From Algoriphagus aestuarii (GTDB lineage: Bacteria; Bacteroidota; Bacteroidia; Cytophagales; Cyclobacteriaceae): a stretch of 64,000 nt of DNA. This document shows positions 25,834 through 34,543 of this stretch, in pieces. How positions within the stretch are numbered: position 1 is the first letter of the stretch; each line of letters begins with the position of its first letter. The DNA is taken from positions 248,001 to 312,000 of the forward strand of contig JAFIDK010000005.1 of NCBI GenBank assembly GCA_017051695.1, in the 5' to 3' direction. A program made the position numbers and the translations under genes. The notes below the pieces were generated by a model that was given only the letters and a program-made list of their open reading frames with translations, was not told the DNA's origin and made no database searches.

Positions 25834-27282
25834 TTATTTCCCAACTACTTTGATTAGCATTCCTTTATTCAATTGATCTGTCAAAAGCATTCCATTCAAT
25901 AAAGAAAGCTCCTCATATCTCTCTGCAGGAATTCCATAGTACTTGAAGGCAGCTTCCAGTGACATAGCATTTGGAACGGTTTTGATCTTAATTATATCAG
26001 GCTTCCGATTTAACTTTTCCGAATCCCGTAATTCTCTGAAGTCTCTGATTGTACTTGAAAATACAGGCTGATACGAATTAAAATTAGAGATATCGGTCAC
26101 TCCCATTAGGCTGTAGATATTCCCTTCAAATTGAATTAGTGAAGAAAGTACGCGGAGAGTATTCGCTTCAGGTTGTACAAAATCGGCAACCATAAGTATT
26201 GCCGGCATGCCATTGATAGTCTCCTTCCTAGATTCTACCAGCGTCAACCCATAATTCTCCATAGTTGCATTCGCAGCTTCCTCCAGGTTAGCTCCCGAAG
26301 CCAAAGTCAAAATCATCACTGCATCACCTTCCTTTGGCGCCATCTGAAACTGCTGTGGTGAGTTCTGATGACTCCAAGCTGTAGGGATAGGAAACTGGAT
26401 TTTAAGGACTGGATGGTAAAAGACGCTGTTTTCTACAAATCCTTGCTTAGGATCTTCTCCTACGATAAGCCCATCTATTTTGCGCAGATAACTATCCCGG
26501 TTTACTGCAAATTCTGACTTTTTAGATTTTTGCTGCCATTCCAAAGCTAATTGATCGACAGTGGCATTTCTTTCCTCAGGGGAAGGGTGAGTAGATAGAA
26601 AAGGTGGAATCTCATCTGCTCCGGTATTTGCCTGTTGTCTTTCCAAGGTTTCGAAAAAGTCAGCCATTTCCCTTGCATCGTACCCGATTTGGGAAGAATA
26701 ATCCACACCTAGCTCATCCGACTGTCTCTCCGCATCTCTACCAAATTTCAATAAGGCCAACTGCATCCCTTGGGAAAGAGGCTCTACAAATCGACCTAGC
26801 TCGGGCACTAAAATAATCCCTGCAATAAGACCTAACTGACCTAAAATCTGGTTCCGCTGCTGTATCACTGAGTGCCTAGCGGTGACGTGCCCGATCTCAT
26901 GTCCAAGCACCCCGGCAAACTCTGCCTCATTGTTGAAATGCGCCATGATGCCGCGGGTAAAATAAACAAACCCACCAGGCAAGGCAAAGGCGTTAATGAC
27001 AGGTGAATCGACTATTTTGAACTCATAGGCCAATTTTGGACGGTGTGAGATCGCTGCCATTTCATTTCCTTTTGTGGTAATAAACTCTTGGAGTTCGGGA
27101 TCTTCATACAATCCAAAAAAGGCAACAACCTCCGGATCTGACTGCTTTCCCATAGCGATTTCCTGAGCTTCAGACATCAAAACAAGTTGCTTTTTCCCTG
27201 TAACTGGATTGATGGCGCAGGCCCCTAAACTCATGAGAATAAGGACCGAATAGAGGCTGAGGTAATTCTTAAAAGTTCTCAT
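25834..27282 (-). CDS. M48-family metalloprotease lipoprotein (BepA/LoiP-like)
   Basis: A 482-residue protein with lipobox LGAC (Cys22). The M48 zinc motif HEIGH is at residues 128-132, followed by the ERQSDELGVDY helix with the third ligand. The protease domain ends near residue 250. The C-terminal part contains a beta-rich segment and a final LysM-like segment (EAAFKYYGIPAERYEELSLLNGM). Related proteins degrade or help fold outer-membrane proteins. The location is probably the periplasmic face of the outer membrane. The gene is single and convergent with the response-regulator gene. Confidence 0.9.
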   Translation of the reverse strand: MRTFKNYLSLYSVLILMSLGACAINPVTGKKQLVLMSEAQEIAMGKQSDPEVVAFFGLYEDPELQEFITTKGNEMAAISHRPKLAYEFKIVDSPVINAFALPGGFVYFTRGIMAHFNNEAEFAGVLGHEIGHVTARHSVIQQRNQILGQLGLIAGIILVPELGRFVEPLSQGMQLALLKFGRDAERQSDELGVDYSSQIGYDAREMADFFETLERQQANTGADEIPPFLSTHPSPEERNATVDQLALEWQQKSKKSEFAVNRDSYLRKIDGLIVGEDPKQGFVENSVFYHPVLKIQFPIPTAWSHQNSPQQFQMAPKEGDAVMILTLASGANLEEAANATMENYGLTLVESRKETINGMPAILMVADFVQPEANTLRVLSSLIQFEGNIYSLMGVTDISNFNSYQPVFSSTIRDFRELRDSEKLNRKPDIIKIKTVPNAMSLEAAFKYYGIPAERYEELSLLNGMLLTDQLNKGMLIKVVGK

Positions 27283-27405
27283 TAGAAGTTGAGGTTGGTG
27301 GCTATCTGTTAATGAGGTATTGAAAAATTCATTCCAATTAATTTTCGAAAGAAGCTAAGTCTAATTGTAAGTAGCAAGAATAACTCGCTTACGTGCATTC
27401 TTTGC

Positions 27406-27427
27406 TTCAAATCCCTCTGCTCCGACC
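27406..27427 (+). other. tRNA 3'-end-like remnant
   Basis: The 22 bp have the form of a tRNA T-loop (TTCAAAT), T-stem 3' strand (CCCTC) and acceptor 3' strand ending CTCCGACC. Antisense they read VGAEGFE, the start of the spurious VGAEGFEPP peptides known to arise from tRNA genes. There is no matching T-stem 5' strand or tRNA body upstream, so this is a fragment, possibly an attachment-site scar. Confidence 0.4.
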
Positions 27428-27447
27428 GCGGTAATAAACCCAGCTAC

Positions 27448-27479
27448 AAAAAAAAACCGAGCCTCTCAGCCCGGTTTTT
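27448..27479 (-). terminator. Intrinsic terminator after lysS
   Basis: CCGAGC and GCCCGG (27457-27474, one G-T pair) form a GC-rich stem with a 6-nt loop. On the minus strand it is followed by about ten T residues. It lies 20 bp past the lysS stop. Confidence 0.85.
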
Positions 27480-27498
27480 ACTTTTATTTCAAGTTGGA

Positions 27499-29205
27499 TT
27501 AATCGACTAGCGATACCGTGATCGAATCACCCTCTTTAGTCACTTTCGCAACTCCCTTACCTGTAAGGCCTTTCATCGCAACATCCCATTTCTTTCCGCT
27601 TAGTCCAGCTTTTCCTTTCAGATCAGCAATAGCCACAGGAGACTCTGCTTTTAGCAATTCAAAGATGCCTTTCTCCTCTTCAGTCATTTCCACCTGCTTT
27701 TTCTCAGGCCTCATCTGAGGGAAGAATAAAACTTCCTGAATCGTGGTATTATTTGTCAACAACATAGTCAGACGATCAATACCGATACCCAATCCTGATG
27801 TTGGAGGCATTCCATATTCCAAGGCACGAAGGAAATCCTCGTCCATCGCCATCGCTTCATCATCTCCTCTTGCAGCCAGTTTCAACTGATCTTCGAAACG
27901 CTCCCGCTGATCGATAGGATCGTTTAACTCGGTATAGGCGTTGGCGATTTCTTTTCCATTGACAAATAGCTCAAAACGCTCCACCAATCCTGGCTCAGTT
28001 CTATGTTTTTTCGCCAAAGGCGTCATCTCAATAGGATAATCTGTGATGTAGGTTGGCTGGATCAAGTTGGCTTCCACCTTTTCCCCAAAGATCTCATCCA
28101 CCAATTTACCTTTACCCATGGTATCATCTACGGCAATTCCCATCTCAGCACAAACCTTTCGAAGTCCTTCTTCATCCATCTTACTCACGTCGATACCTGC
28201 ATATTCCTTGATAGAATCGTACATGGTCAATCTTCTGTATGGACCAGCAAATTCTATTTCATTTTTGCCTACAATGATTTTGGTTTTGCCATGAATTGCC
28301 TCAGTCACCTGCTCGATGAGTTCCTCCACCATTTCCATCATCCAGATGTAATCCTTATAGGCTACATAGATTTCCATGGAGGTGAATTCAGGATTGTGTG
28401 TGCGGTCCATGCCTTCATTTCTGAACATTTTCCCAAACTCATACACCCCATCAAATCCACCTACGATCAATCTTTTTAGATACAATTCATTCGCAATTCT
28501 CAGGAAAAGCGGCATATCCAAGGTATTATGGTGAGTGGCAAATGGTCTTGCTGCAGCCCCACCATGTACCGACTGGAGAATAGGAGTCTCAACTTCCAAC
28601 CATCCATGATCGTCAAAATAGCGACGCATCTGAGTGATGATTTTGGAGCGCGTGATGAAAGTTTTCTTCACTTCAGGGTTTACAGTGAGATCGACATATC
28701 TCTGACGGTATCTCAATTCAGGGTCGGTAAATCCATCGTGAACATTCCCATCTTCATCTCTCTTCACCACAGGAAGGGGCTTTACGGATTTTGAAAGGAC
28801 TTTTAACTCTGTCACGTGAAGAGAAATTTCACCAGTCTGGGTAGTGAAAATATATCCCTTCACACCGATAAAATCACCGATTCCCAACAACTTTTTAAAC
28901 ACGGAATTGTAAAGCGTTTTATCTTCCTCAGGACAGATATCATCCCTTCTTACATAGATCTGTAGTCTTCCCGTGGAATCCTGGATTTCGGCAAAAGAAG
29001 CAGAACCCATGATTCTCCTACTCATCAGACGACCTGCAATGGTGATACCCTTGTAATCGTTTTTTCTGTTTTCGTAGTTTCTATGAATGTCTTCTGCCGT
29101 CACATTGATAGGAAAAGCTTCTGCTGGATAGGGGTTAATCCCTATTTGCATCAATTCCTCTCGGTCTTTCCTTCGCTCTAGTTCCTGTTCGCTCAAAAGT
29201 TGCAT
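27499..29205 (-). CDS. lysS: Lysine--tRNA ligase with C-terminal extension
   Basis: A 568-residue class II lysyl-tRNA synthetase. The N-terminal OB-fold anticodon domain (about 55-165) contains GRLMSRRIMGSASFAEIQD. Class II motifs follow: motif 2 FRNEGMDRTHNPEFTSME, and motif 3 GLGIGIDRLTML near residue 475. The catalytic body ends at FFPQMRPEKK, and about 65 more residues follow (EEEKGIFELLKAESPVAIAD to the end) that look like a small helical, winged-helix-like domain absent from the 505-residue E. coli enzyme. A strong terminator follows the gene. Confidence 0.95.
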   Translation of the reverse strand: MQLLSEQELERRKDREELMQIGINPYPAEAFPINVTAEDIHRNYENRKNDYKGITIAGRLMSRRIMGSASFAEIQDSTGRLQIYVRRDDICPEEDKTLYNSVFKKLLGIGDFIGVKGYIFTTQTGEISLHVTELKVLSKSVKPLPVVKRDEDGNVHDGFTDPELRYRQRYVDLTVNPEVKKTFITRSKIITQMRRYFDDHGWLEVETPILQSVHGGAAARPFATHHNTLDMPLFLRIANELYLKRLIVGGFDGVYEFGKMFRNEGMDRTHNPEFTSMEIYVAYKDYIWMMEMVEELIEQVTEAIHGKTKIIVGKNEIEFAGPYRRLTMYDSIKEYAGIDVSKMDEEGLRKVCAEMGIAVDDTMGKGKLVDEIFGEKVEANLIQPTYITDYPIEMTPLAKKHRTEPGLVERFELFVNGKEIANAYTELNDPIDQRERFEDQLKLAARGDDEAMAMDEDFLRALEYGMPPTSGLGIGIDRLTMLLTNNTTIQEVLFFPQMRPEKKQVEMTEEEKGIFELLKAESPVAIADLKGKAGLSGKKWDVAMKGLTGKGVAKVTKEGDSITVSLVD

Positions 29206-29361
29206 TTTAGTTGATTTGAAATTTATAATTCAAAATTTGAATTTTAGAAAATTGCCCAAGGCAATACCAAATTCGGAATAGTTATTGGCTTAGAATTTTT
29301 CTAAACCCTTTTTTTATTTTTTAGTGTCTTTAGCACTGCGGCTGAGTCCGCCAACTGATCT

Positions 29362-30537
29362 CTAATTATTCTTTCTTCTTTTGATCTCCCGTTTGATCAA
29401 ATCAAACTCCCGACTGCTTTGACCGGCAATACTTGAGTTTTCTGCAGCTCTCCTGGTCAGATAAGGCATTACCTTTTCCACTGGACCATAGGGCACATAT
29501 TTGACTACCCGGTAACCTGCATTGGCTAGGTTAAAGGAAATATTGTCACTCATTCCATAAAGCTGGGCAAAGAAAACCCGGTCTGATTTCGGGTCAACAC
29601 CATATTTATTCATCAGGTCTGCCACTAACAAATTACTGTTTTCATTATGCGACCCACTCATCAGATGGATTTTGTTTTCTATGCAAAATTCCACTCCGGC
29701 ATTGTAATCTTTGTCTGTGGCAGCTTTGCTAGGCTGAATTGGACTTGGATAACCTAGTTTTTCGGCTCGCTCTCCTTCCTTTTCCATATAGGCTCCTCTG
29801 ACGAGCTTTGCCCCTAACAAATAGCCTTTTTGCTGAGCAACGTCGGCAGCTTTCTTTAATCTACCCAACATATCATGCCGATACATTTGGTAAGTATTAT
29901 AGACTACACAACGCTCTTGATTGTATTTTTCCATCGCCTCGTATGCCAGATCATCCACCGCATCCTGAAACCAAGACTCTTCTGCATCCACCAAGATTTT
30001 TATTCCCAGGTCATGAGCCGTCTTGCAGAGCAAGTCCACTCGGAATTTTGTACGATTATAAGCTTCCTGTTCCTCCTTCGTTAATTTCTCCCCAGCTTGG
30101 ATCTTTATCAAATGGTGATAATCCCCCAAACCGGTTACTTTAATGACCCCAAAAGGCATGTAATCGGTCTTTGCAGATGCGACCATAGTCTGACGGATTT
30201 CTTCGGTAGTTTTCTCAAAACTCTCTTCATCTCCTTTCCCTTCTACCGAATAATCGAGAATTGCCTCTATTCCATACTTGGCCAAAGACTCACAGGCTAC
30301 TATGCTTTCTTTGATCGTTTCCCCTCCACAAAAATGCCCAAACATGGTTTGTTTCATGATCCACTTGATCGGAAATTTCAATTTCAAAGCCACATGGGTA
30401 AGAGCAATTCCGATATCTGAAAGGGTCTTATTATTCAATAAGGAGAAAACCAGATGCATTTTTTTAAGTTCCGCATCAGATTTAGAGGCAAAAGCCACTT
30501 CCAGATTTTCGAAAGAAATAGTCGGTTTTGTAGGCAT
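29362..30537 (-). CDS. Proline dehydrogenase (stand-alone)
   Basis: A 391-residue FAD-dependent beta/alpha-barrel enzyme that oxidises proline to pyrroline-5-carboxylate. Typical motifs are ILVDAEESWFQDAVDD, KLVRGAYMEKE and the substrate-binding helix TRRAAENSSI near the C-terminus. It corresponds to the PRODH half of PutA; no pyrroline-5-carboxylate dehydrogenase gene is next to it. A TATCTTTG -7-like box lies just upstream. Confidence 0.93.
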   Translation of the reverse strand: MPTKPTISFENLEVAFASKSDAELKKMHLVFSLLNNKTLSDIGIALTHVALKLKFPIKWIMKQTMFGHFCGGETIKESIVACESLAKYGIEAILDYSVEGKGDEESFEKTTEEIRQTMVASAKTDYMPFGVIKVTGLGDYHHLIKIQAGEKLTKEEQEAYNRTKFRVDLLCKTAHDLGIKILVDAEESWFQDAVDDLAYEAMEKYNQERCVVYNTYQMYRHDMLGRLKKAADVAQQKGYLLGAKLVRGAYMEKEGERAEKLGYPSPIQPSKAATDKDYNAGVEFCIENKIHLMSGSHNENSNLLVADLMNKYGVDPKSDRVFFAQLYGMSDNISFNLANAGYRVVKYVPYGPVEKVMPYLTRRAAENSSIAGQSSREFDLIKREIKRRKNN

Positions 30538-30554
30538 ATTTCTAAATAAAGGTG

Positions 30555-30562
30555 CAAAGATA
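30555..30562 (-). promoter_or_regulatory. Candidate -7 box for proline dehydrogenase (TATCTTTG on minus)
   Basis: The minus strand reads TATCTTTG, matching TAnnTTTG, 18 bp before the ATG at 30537. This would give a very short leader. No clear -33 element was found. Confidence 0.4.
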
Positions 30563-30859
30563 TCAAAAAAACTACTTTTACGCGGCTTTTGTTGGCAATA
30601 AACATGAGGTAAAATTGAACGCCTTTTTATGAAAAATTCAGTGGGAAATTTTATTCAACCTCAGATACCTTTTGGTTACAAGATCATCTGAGGATTAGGG
30701 GAATGGGATTTTTAAATATTTTTTTTCAAGAATTTTAAAAATGATTTTTTAAGTAAAACAAAATTTCATTCCGATTATGCTGTTTTACAAAGTAAAATCT
30801 AAGTGATTTATTCAGTTACCATTATTAAATATTGAATTTTTCAACTTTGGTTTAAAAAT
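30563..30859. other. Intergenic region between proline dehydrogenase and the aromatic operon
   Basis: About 300 AT-rich bases between divergent units. No open frame, stable hairpin or repeat was found. The right end leads into the promoter-like box of the attenuator leader. Confidence 0.5.
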
Positions 30860-30867
30860 TAATTTTG
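30860..30867 (+). promoter_or_regulatory. Candidate -7 box for the Phe/Tyr operon (TAATTTTG)
   Basis: TAATTTTG matches TAnnTTTG and ends 32 bp before the leader-peptide ATG at 30900. The nearest upstream TTG (30832-30834) is 25 bp away, slightly long for a -33 partner. Confidence 0.5.
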
Positions 30868-30899
30868 TTTTTTTGAGACTCCCACCTTACATTTGGGGC

Positions 30900-30995
30900 A
30901 TGTTATTGACAGCAGCGATCTATTTTACTTTCTTTTACTTTTACTTTCGAAGCCAAAATCGAATCGGTGCCGCCTATTGTCTAGCCAAAAACTAA
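30900..30995 (+). CDS. Attenuator leader peptide rich in Phe and Tyr (31 residues)
   Basis: An ATG preceded by TTTGGGGC opens a 31-codon frame ending with TAA at 30993-30995. Residues 8-16 read YFTFFYFYF, that is five Phe and three Tyr in nine codons. It is directly followed by an intrinsic terminator and then by genes that make phenylalanine and tyrosine. This is the expected form of a leader peptide that senses charged tRNA-Phe and tRNA-Tyr by ribosome stalling. It has no other recognisable function. Confidence 0.85.
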   Translation: MLLTAAIYFTFFYFYFRSQNRIGAAYCLAKN

Positions 30996-31044
30996 AAGAA
31001 CATAAACTACACAAAGAGCCCGATTCGAAAGAGTCGGGTTTTTT
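30959..31044 (+). promoter_or_regulatory. Transcription attenuator with competing antiterminator pairing
   Basis: TCGAATCGG at 30959-30967, inside the leader frame just past the aromatic codons, is perfectly complementary over 9 nt to CCGATTCGA at 31020-31028, which is the 5' arm of the terminator. The two pairings exclude each other. A stalled ribosome on the aromatic run would leave this segment free to form the antiterminator. TTCGA at 30946-30950 can also pair with TCGAA at 30959-30963, a possible protector helix. The mechanism is inferred from layout. Confidence 0.75.
31019..31044 (+). terminator. Attenuator terminator
   Basis: CCCGATTC and GAGTCGGG form an 8-bp stem (one T-G pair) closed by a GAAA tetraloop and followed by six T residues. 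It lies 24 nt after the leader stop and just before the DAHP synthase start. Confidence 0.9.
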
Positions 31045-31050
31045 CATTTA

Positions 31051-32160
31051 ATGCTTAGCCGTATGAAAACGCACAAACAAATCAAAGACTGGGGTCTAGG
31101 ACTTACTGGACCCACCATCATCGCAGGACCTTGCTCCGCAGAATCTCCTGAGCAGATAGAAAAAATCTGTCTGGAAATGAAAGAAAACAACATCATCCCT
31201 TCTATGTTCCGTGCAGGGATCTGGAAGCCAAGAACCAGACCGGGAAGTTTCGAAGGAATCGGTGAAGAAGGACTAAAGTGGATGGAGATCGTTCGTCACC
31301 ACCTGAATATCCCTATCACTGTAGAAGTGGGAAATGCAGCTCATGCTGAAATCGCTTTAAGAAATAATGTGGATGTGGTTTGGGTAGGAGCCAGAACTAC
31401 AGTTAATCCATTTGCGGTTCAGGAAATTGCTGATGCCCTAAAAGGATCGGATATCCCTGTGATGGTAAAAAACCCGATGAACCCAGACTTGGATCTATGG
31501 ATGGGGGCTTTGGAAAGATTCCATGCTGTAGGTTTGACTAAGTTGGCTGCGATTCACAGAGGATTCTCTGACGCATACGACAAGAGATTCCGAAATAAGC
31601 CAAACTGGTCCATGCCTATGCACCTGAAGCGTGTTTGGACTGGAATGGAAGTGATCAATGACCCTTCCCATATTGTAGGAAAAAGAGACGGTATCCTTGA
31701 GATTTCCCAAAAAGCGATGAATTTCGGCCTGGATGGATTGATGATTGAAACCCACCATGATCCGGATAATGCTTGGTCTGACGCCAAACAACAAGTAACT
31801 CCAAAACGCCTGAAAGAAATCATTTCTGCAATTGATTTCAAAAAGCCATTGGAATCTGAGAAACCAAGTGAAAGATTAAATGATCTGAGAAGAGCAGTAG
31901 ATCATTTGGATGATCAGTTGTTGGATATTCTTCAGGAAAGATTTGCAATCATCGATCAGATCGGAGCTCATAAAAGAGAGCATCATTTGACTGTTTTTCA
32001 ATCTGACAGATGGAAAGAAGTAATGGAAAGCAGAACTCAAAAAGGAGTTCAGCGTCACTTGAGTGAGAAATTTATGAAGGAGTTGCTTTATTCTATTCAT
32101 GAAGAATCCGTAAAACGTCAAGAAAAACAACTTCGCGAATCAGAAGCTGTAAAGAAGTAA
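31051..32160 (+). CDS. Bifunctional DAHP synthase / chorismate mutase
   Basis: A 369-residue fusion. Residues 1 to about 262 are a type I-beta (KDSA-like) 3-deoxy-7-phosphoheptulonate synthase with AGPCSAES, AGIWKPRTRPGSFEGIG, KNPMNPDLDLWMGALER and GLDGLMIETHHDPD. From about residue 270 an AroQ-type chorismate mutase helix bundle follows (LNDLRRAVDHLDDQLLDILQERFAIIDQIGAHKRE). It thus makes the first shikimate-pathway step and the step to prephenate; the fused mutase may also give feedback control. ATGs at 31051 and 31063 are both possible starts. It is the first structural gene after the attenuator. Confidence 0.94.
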   Translation: MLSRMKTHKQIKDWGLGLTGPTIIAGPCSAESPEQIEKICLEMKENNIIPSMFRAGIWKPRTRPGSFEGIGEEGLKWMEIVRHHLNIPITVEVGNAAHAEIALRNNVDVVWVGARTTVNPFAVQEIADALKGSDIPVMVKNPMNPDLDLWMGALERFHAVGLTKLAAIHRGFSDAYDKRFRNKPNWSMPMHLKRVWTGMEVINDPSHIVGKRDGILEISQKAMNFGLDGLMIETHHDPDNAWSDAKQQVTPKRLKEIISAIDFKKPLESEKPSERLNDLRRAVDHLDDQLLDILQERFAIIDQIGAHKREHHLTVFQSDRWKEVMESRTQKGVQRHLSEKFMKELLYSIHEESVKRQEKQLRESEAVKK

Positions 32161-32182
32161 AATCAAAGGCTAAGCATTTATA

Positions 32183-32211
32183 GGTTTTGGGAGAAAGTTT
32201 CTCCCAAAACC
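32183..32211 (+). other. Perfect inverted repeat between the DAHP synthase gene and aroB
   Basis: GGTTTTGGGAGAAA and TTTCTCCCAAAACC are 14-nt perfect arms around a single base. No T-run follows, so it is not a normal terminator. It could be an RNA processing or stability hairpin inside the operon, or a partial polarity site. Confidence 0.7.
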
Positions 32212-32244
32212 ATTTGCCTACCCTGCCCCTATCCTATAAAACCT

Positions 32245-33288
32245 GTGGATCCTGTCATTTTCTCAAACTCTATTGCCTCTGATTTGGAAAAAGTGCTTTC
32301 CGGCATTTCTTTTTCCAGACTTTTCGTCCTCACAGACCAGAATACGGAACAATTTTGTCTACCAAAGTTAAAATCTATTTTCCCTCCAGAAACTGTCTTT
32401 AAAACAGTCAGTCCTGGGGAAAAAAACAAAAACCTGAGCACTTGTTCTGAAATCTGGTCGGCAATGACCAGCGCAGCATTAGACAGAAAAGCACTTTTCA
32501 TCAATATAGGTGGTGGTGTTATCGGCGACATGGGGGGGGTTTGCGCAAGCATTTACAAAAGAGGCATCCGATTTATCAACATTCCTACTACCCTCCTATC
32601 TCAAGTAGACGCCAGCGTTGGTGGCAAGTTGGGAGTTGATTTTGAAGGATTAAAAAATCATTTGGGAACATTCAATGAACCCGAAACTGTGATGATTTCC
32701 ACCGAATTTCTCGGCACTCTTCCACAAGCGGAATTGCGCTCCGGATATGCAGAAATCATCAAACATGGTCTGATTCAGAACAAATCCTATTTTGAAAACC
32801 TTGCCATTCAAAATTGGGAAGAACAAAACTGGATGGATTTGATCCAAAAGTCTGTAGGAATCAAAAAACAAGTTGTGAGCTCTGACCCTAAGGAAGCAGG
32901 GCTGCGCAAAGTTTTAAACTACGGCCACACCATCGGTCATGCGTTTGAATCTCACTTTTTAGATGGACCAAAGCACCTGTTGCATGGAGAGGCGATCGCA
33001 ATCGGCATGATATGCGAGGGATTCCTTTCCTATAAAAAATTAAATCTGAGTCAGGAAGAGTTGAATATAATCAACAATACTTTCTTATCAATCTATGGGA
33101 AATTTGATTTCTCAGAGTCAGATTTGGACCCAATCCTCGATCTTTGTCTGCAAGACAAGAAAAATGAAGGCTCTGTCCTTATGTTTTCTCTATTGAAGAG
33201 AATTGGAGAATGCAGCTTCAACATTCCTGTAAGCCGTGATGAAATAAAAGAGGCAATTCTTTACTATCAAAACTTAGATCTTTCTTAA
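32245..33288 (+). CDS. aroB: 3-Dehydroquinate synthase
   Basis: A 347-residue NAD- and metal-dependent enzyme making dehydroquinate from DAHP. Family motifs are GGGVIGDMGGVCASIYKRGI, IPTTLLSQVDASVGGKLGVD (with the catalytic Lys), RSGYAEIIKHGLI and the metal His set in NYGHTIGHAFES and LLHGEAIAIGM. It starts with GTG at 32245, as no ATG is near the conserved N-terminus. It is the second gene of the aromatic operon, 84 bp after the first, with a strong hairpin between. Confidence 0.95.
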   Translation: MDPVIFSNSIASDLEKVLSGISFSRLFVLTDQNTEQFCLPKLKSIFPPETVFKTVSPGEKNKNLSTCSEIWSAMTSAALDRKALFINIGGGVIGDMGGVCASIYKRGIRFINIPTTLLSQVDASVGGKLGVDFEGLKNHLGTFNEPETVMISTEFLGTLPQAELRSGYAEIIKHGLIQNKSYFENLAIQNWEEQNWMDLIQKSVGIKKQVVSSDPKEAGLRKVLNYGHTIGHAFESHFLDGPKHLLHGEAIAIGMICEGFLSYKKLNLSQEELNIINNTFLSIYGKFDFSESDLDPILDLCLQDKKNEGSVLMFSLLKRIGECSFNIPVSRDEIKEAILYYQNLDLS

Positions 33289-33298
33289 ACCTATTCCC

Positions 33299-34540
33299 GT
33301 GAGTACTGAAACCAAAACTGTTCTGCAGCTAAACCAAAAAAGCGAATTCAATACCAGTACCATCCCGCTACCTTCCTCAAAAAGTGAATCCAATAGGGTG
33401 TTGGTCATTGATGCATTAACTGAAGGCCAAAACAAAATCACCAACCTGGCAGAGGCGAGAGACACCCAAACGATGATCCGGTTATTGGGTAAAAACCCTC
33501 CGGTATTTGATGTGCTGGACGCTGGTACTACCATGCGTTTCCTGACGGCTTATGCTGCCGTGACCAATCAAAACAAAGTAATGACCGGAACACCTAGGAT
33601 GTGCGAAAGACCAATTGGGATTTTGGTAGATGCATTAAGATCCATAGGTGCAGAGATTCATTATTTGGGAGTAGAAGGGTATCCTCCTCTTGCCATTCAT
33701 GGACTTTCTGAGCAGTCATCATCCAAGGTTAAAATCCGTGGCGATGTCTCTTCTCAATACATTTCAGCCATGTTGATGATCGCACCTATTCTACCTCAAG
33801 GTTTAGAAATCGAACTGGAAGGCAAAGTCGGCTCAAGAACATACATCGAAATGACTCTTGAATTGATGGCTCAATTCGGCATCAACTACGAATGGAACGA
33901 GAATAAAATCAAAGTTTCAAACCAAGTTTATCAAACTACTTCTTTTGCAGTAGAAAGCGACTGGTCTGGGGCTAGTTACTGGTTCAGTTTGTTGGCTTGT
34001 GCTGATTCTGGGACTTTATTTCTGGAAGGATTAAAAGAAAACAGCCTTCAGGGGGATTCCAAAATCGTGGATATTATGGATCACCTTGGTATCAAAAGCA
34101 GCTTTAAAGACGGAGGAGTGTTATTGCAGAAACAACCTGTAAAAGGACTTAAAAAATGGGATTTTACCCACTGTCCGGATCTCGCTCAAACTGTGGCAGT
34201 TACCTGTGCCATTTTAGGGCAAAACGCGATTTTTACCGGCTTGGAAAGTCTGAAAATCAAAGAAACCGACAGAATATTCGCACTTCAACAGGAATTGGCA
34301 AAATTCAATGCGAATCTGAAGGAGGTAGAACCTGAAGTCTATCAGGTCATCCCATCAGTCACCATGCCTTCCGAAGTAGAGATCCATACCTATGACGACC
34401 ATAGAATGGGAATGGCTTTCATGCCTTTACTCACCAAAACCAGAGTTTTGATAGAGGACCCAGCAGTTGTCAACAAATCATATCCGAGTTTTTGGAAGCA
34501 TTGTGAGCTTTTGGGAATAGAAATGGAAACCAAATCCTAA
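33299..34540 (+). CDS. aroA: 3-Phosphoshikimate 1-carboxyvinyltransferase (EPSP synthase)
   Basis: A 413-residue enzyme joining shikimate-3-phosphate and PEP. Motifs in order are LPSSKSESNRVLV (the usual PGSKSxSNR), DAGTTMRFLTAY, GTPRMCERPIG, RGDVSSQYISAML (the S-Q-Y substrate site), and KETDRIFALQQEL with DDHRMGMAF at the C-terminus. It starts with GTG 10 bp after aroB. AroK and aroC are not in this operon. Confidence 0.95.
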   Translation: MSTETKTVLQLNQKSEFNTSTIPLPSSKSESNRVLVIDALTEGQNKITNLAEARDTQTMIRLLGKNPPVFDVLDAGTTMRFLTAYAAVTNQNKVMTGTPRMCERPIGILVDALRSIGAEIHYLGVEGYPPLAIHGLSEQSSSKVKIRGDVSSQYISAMLMIAPILPQGLEIELEGKVGSRTYIEMTLELMAQFGINYEWNENKIKVSNQVYQTTSFAVESDWSGASYWFSLLACADSGTLFLEGLKENSLQGDSKIVDIMDHLGIKSSFKDGGVLLQKQPVKGLKKWDFTHCPDLAQTVAVTCAILGQNAIFTGLESLKIKETDRIFALQQELAKFNANLKEVEPEVYQVIPSVTMPSEVEIHTYDDHRMGMAFMPLLTKTRVLIEDPAVVNKSYPSFWKHCELLGIEMETKS

Positions 34541-34543
34541 GCT

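Noticed and set aside
27320-27450. A minus-strand peptide ending RKRVILATYN near the lysS terminator
   Set aside because: No start codon is available and its VGAEGFE part is the usual antisense artefact of a tRNA end.
28003-28479. A 158-codon plus-strand frame inside lysS
   Set aside because: It is antisense to conserved lysyl-tRNA synthetase motifs and shows no family features.
29229-29241. Palindrome TTCAAAATTTGAA upstream of lysS as an operator
   Set aside because: It is short, made of A/T-rich bases common in this genome, and has no second copy or regulator nearby.
32183-32211. The perfect hairpin as a normal terminator of the DAHP synthase gene
   Set aside because: There is no T-run after it and the following genes continue the same pathway on the same strand.
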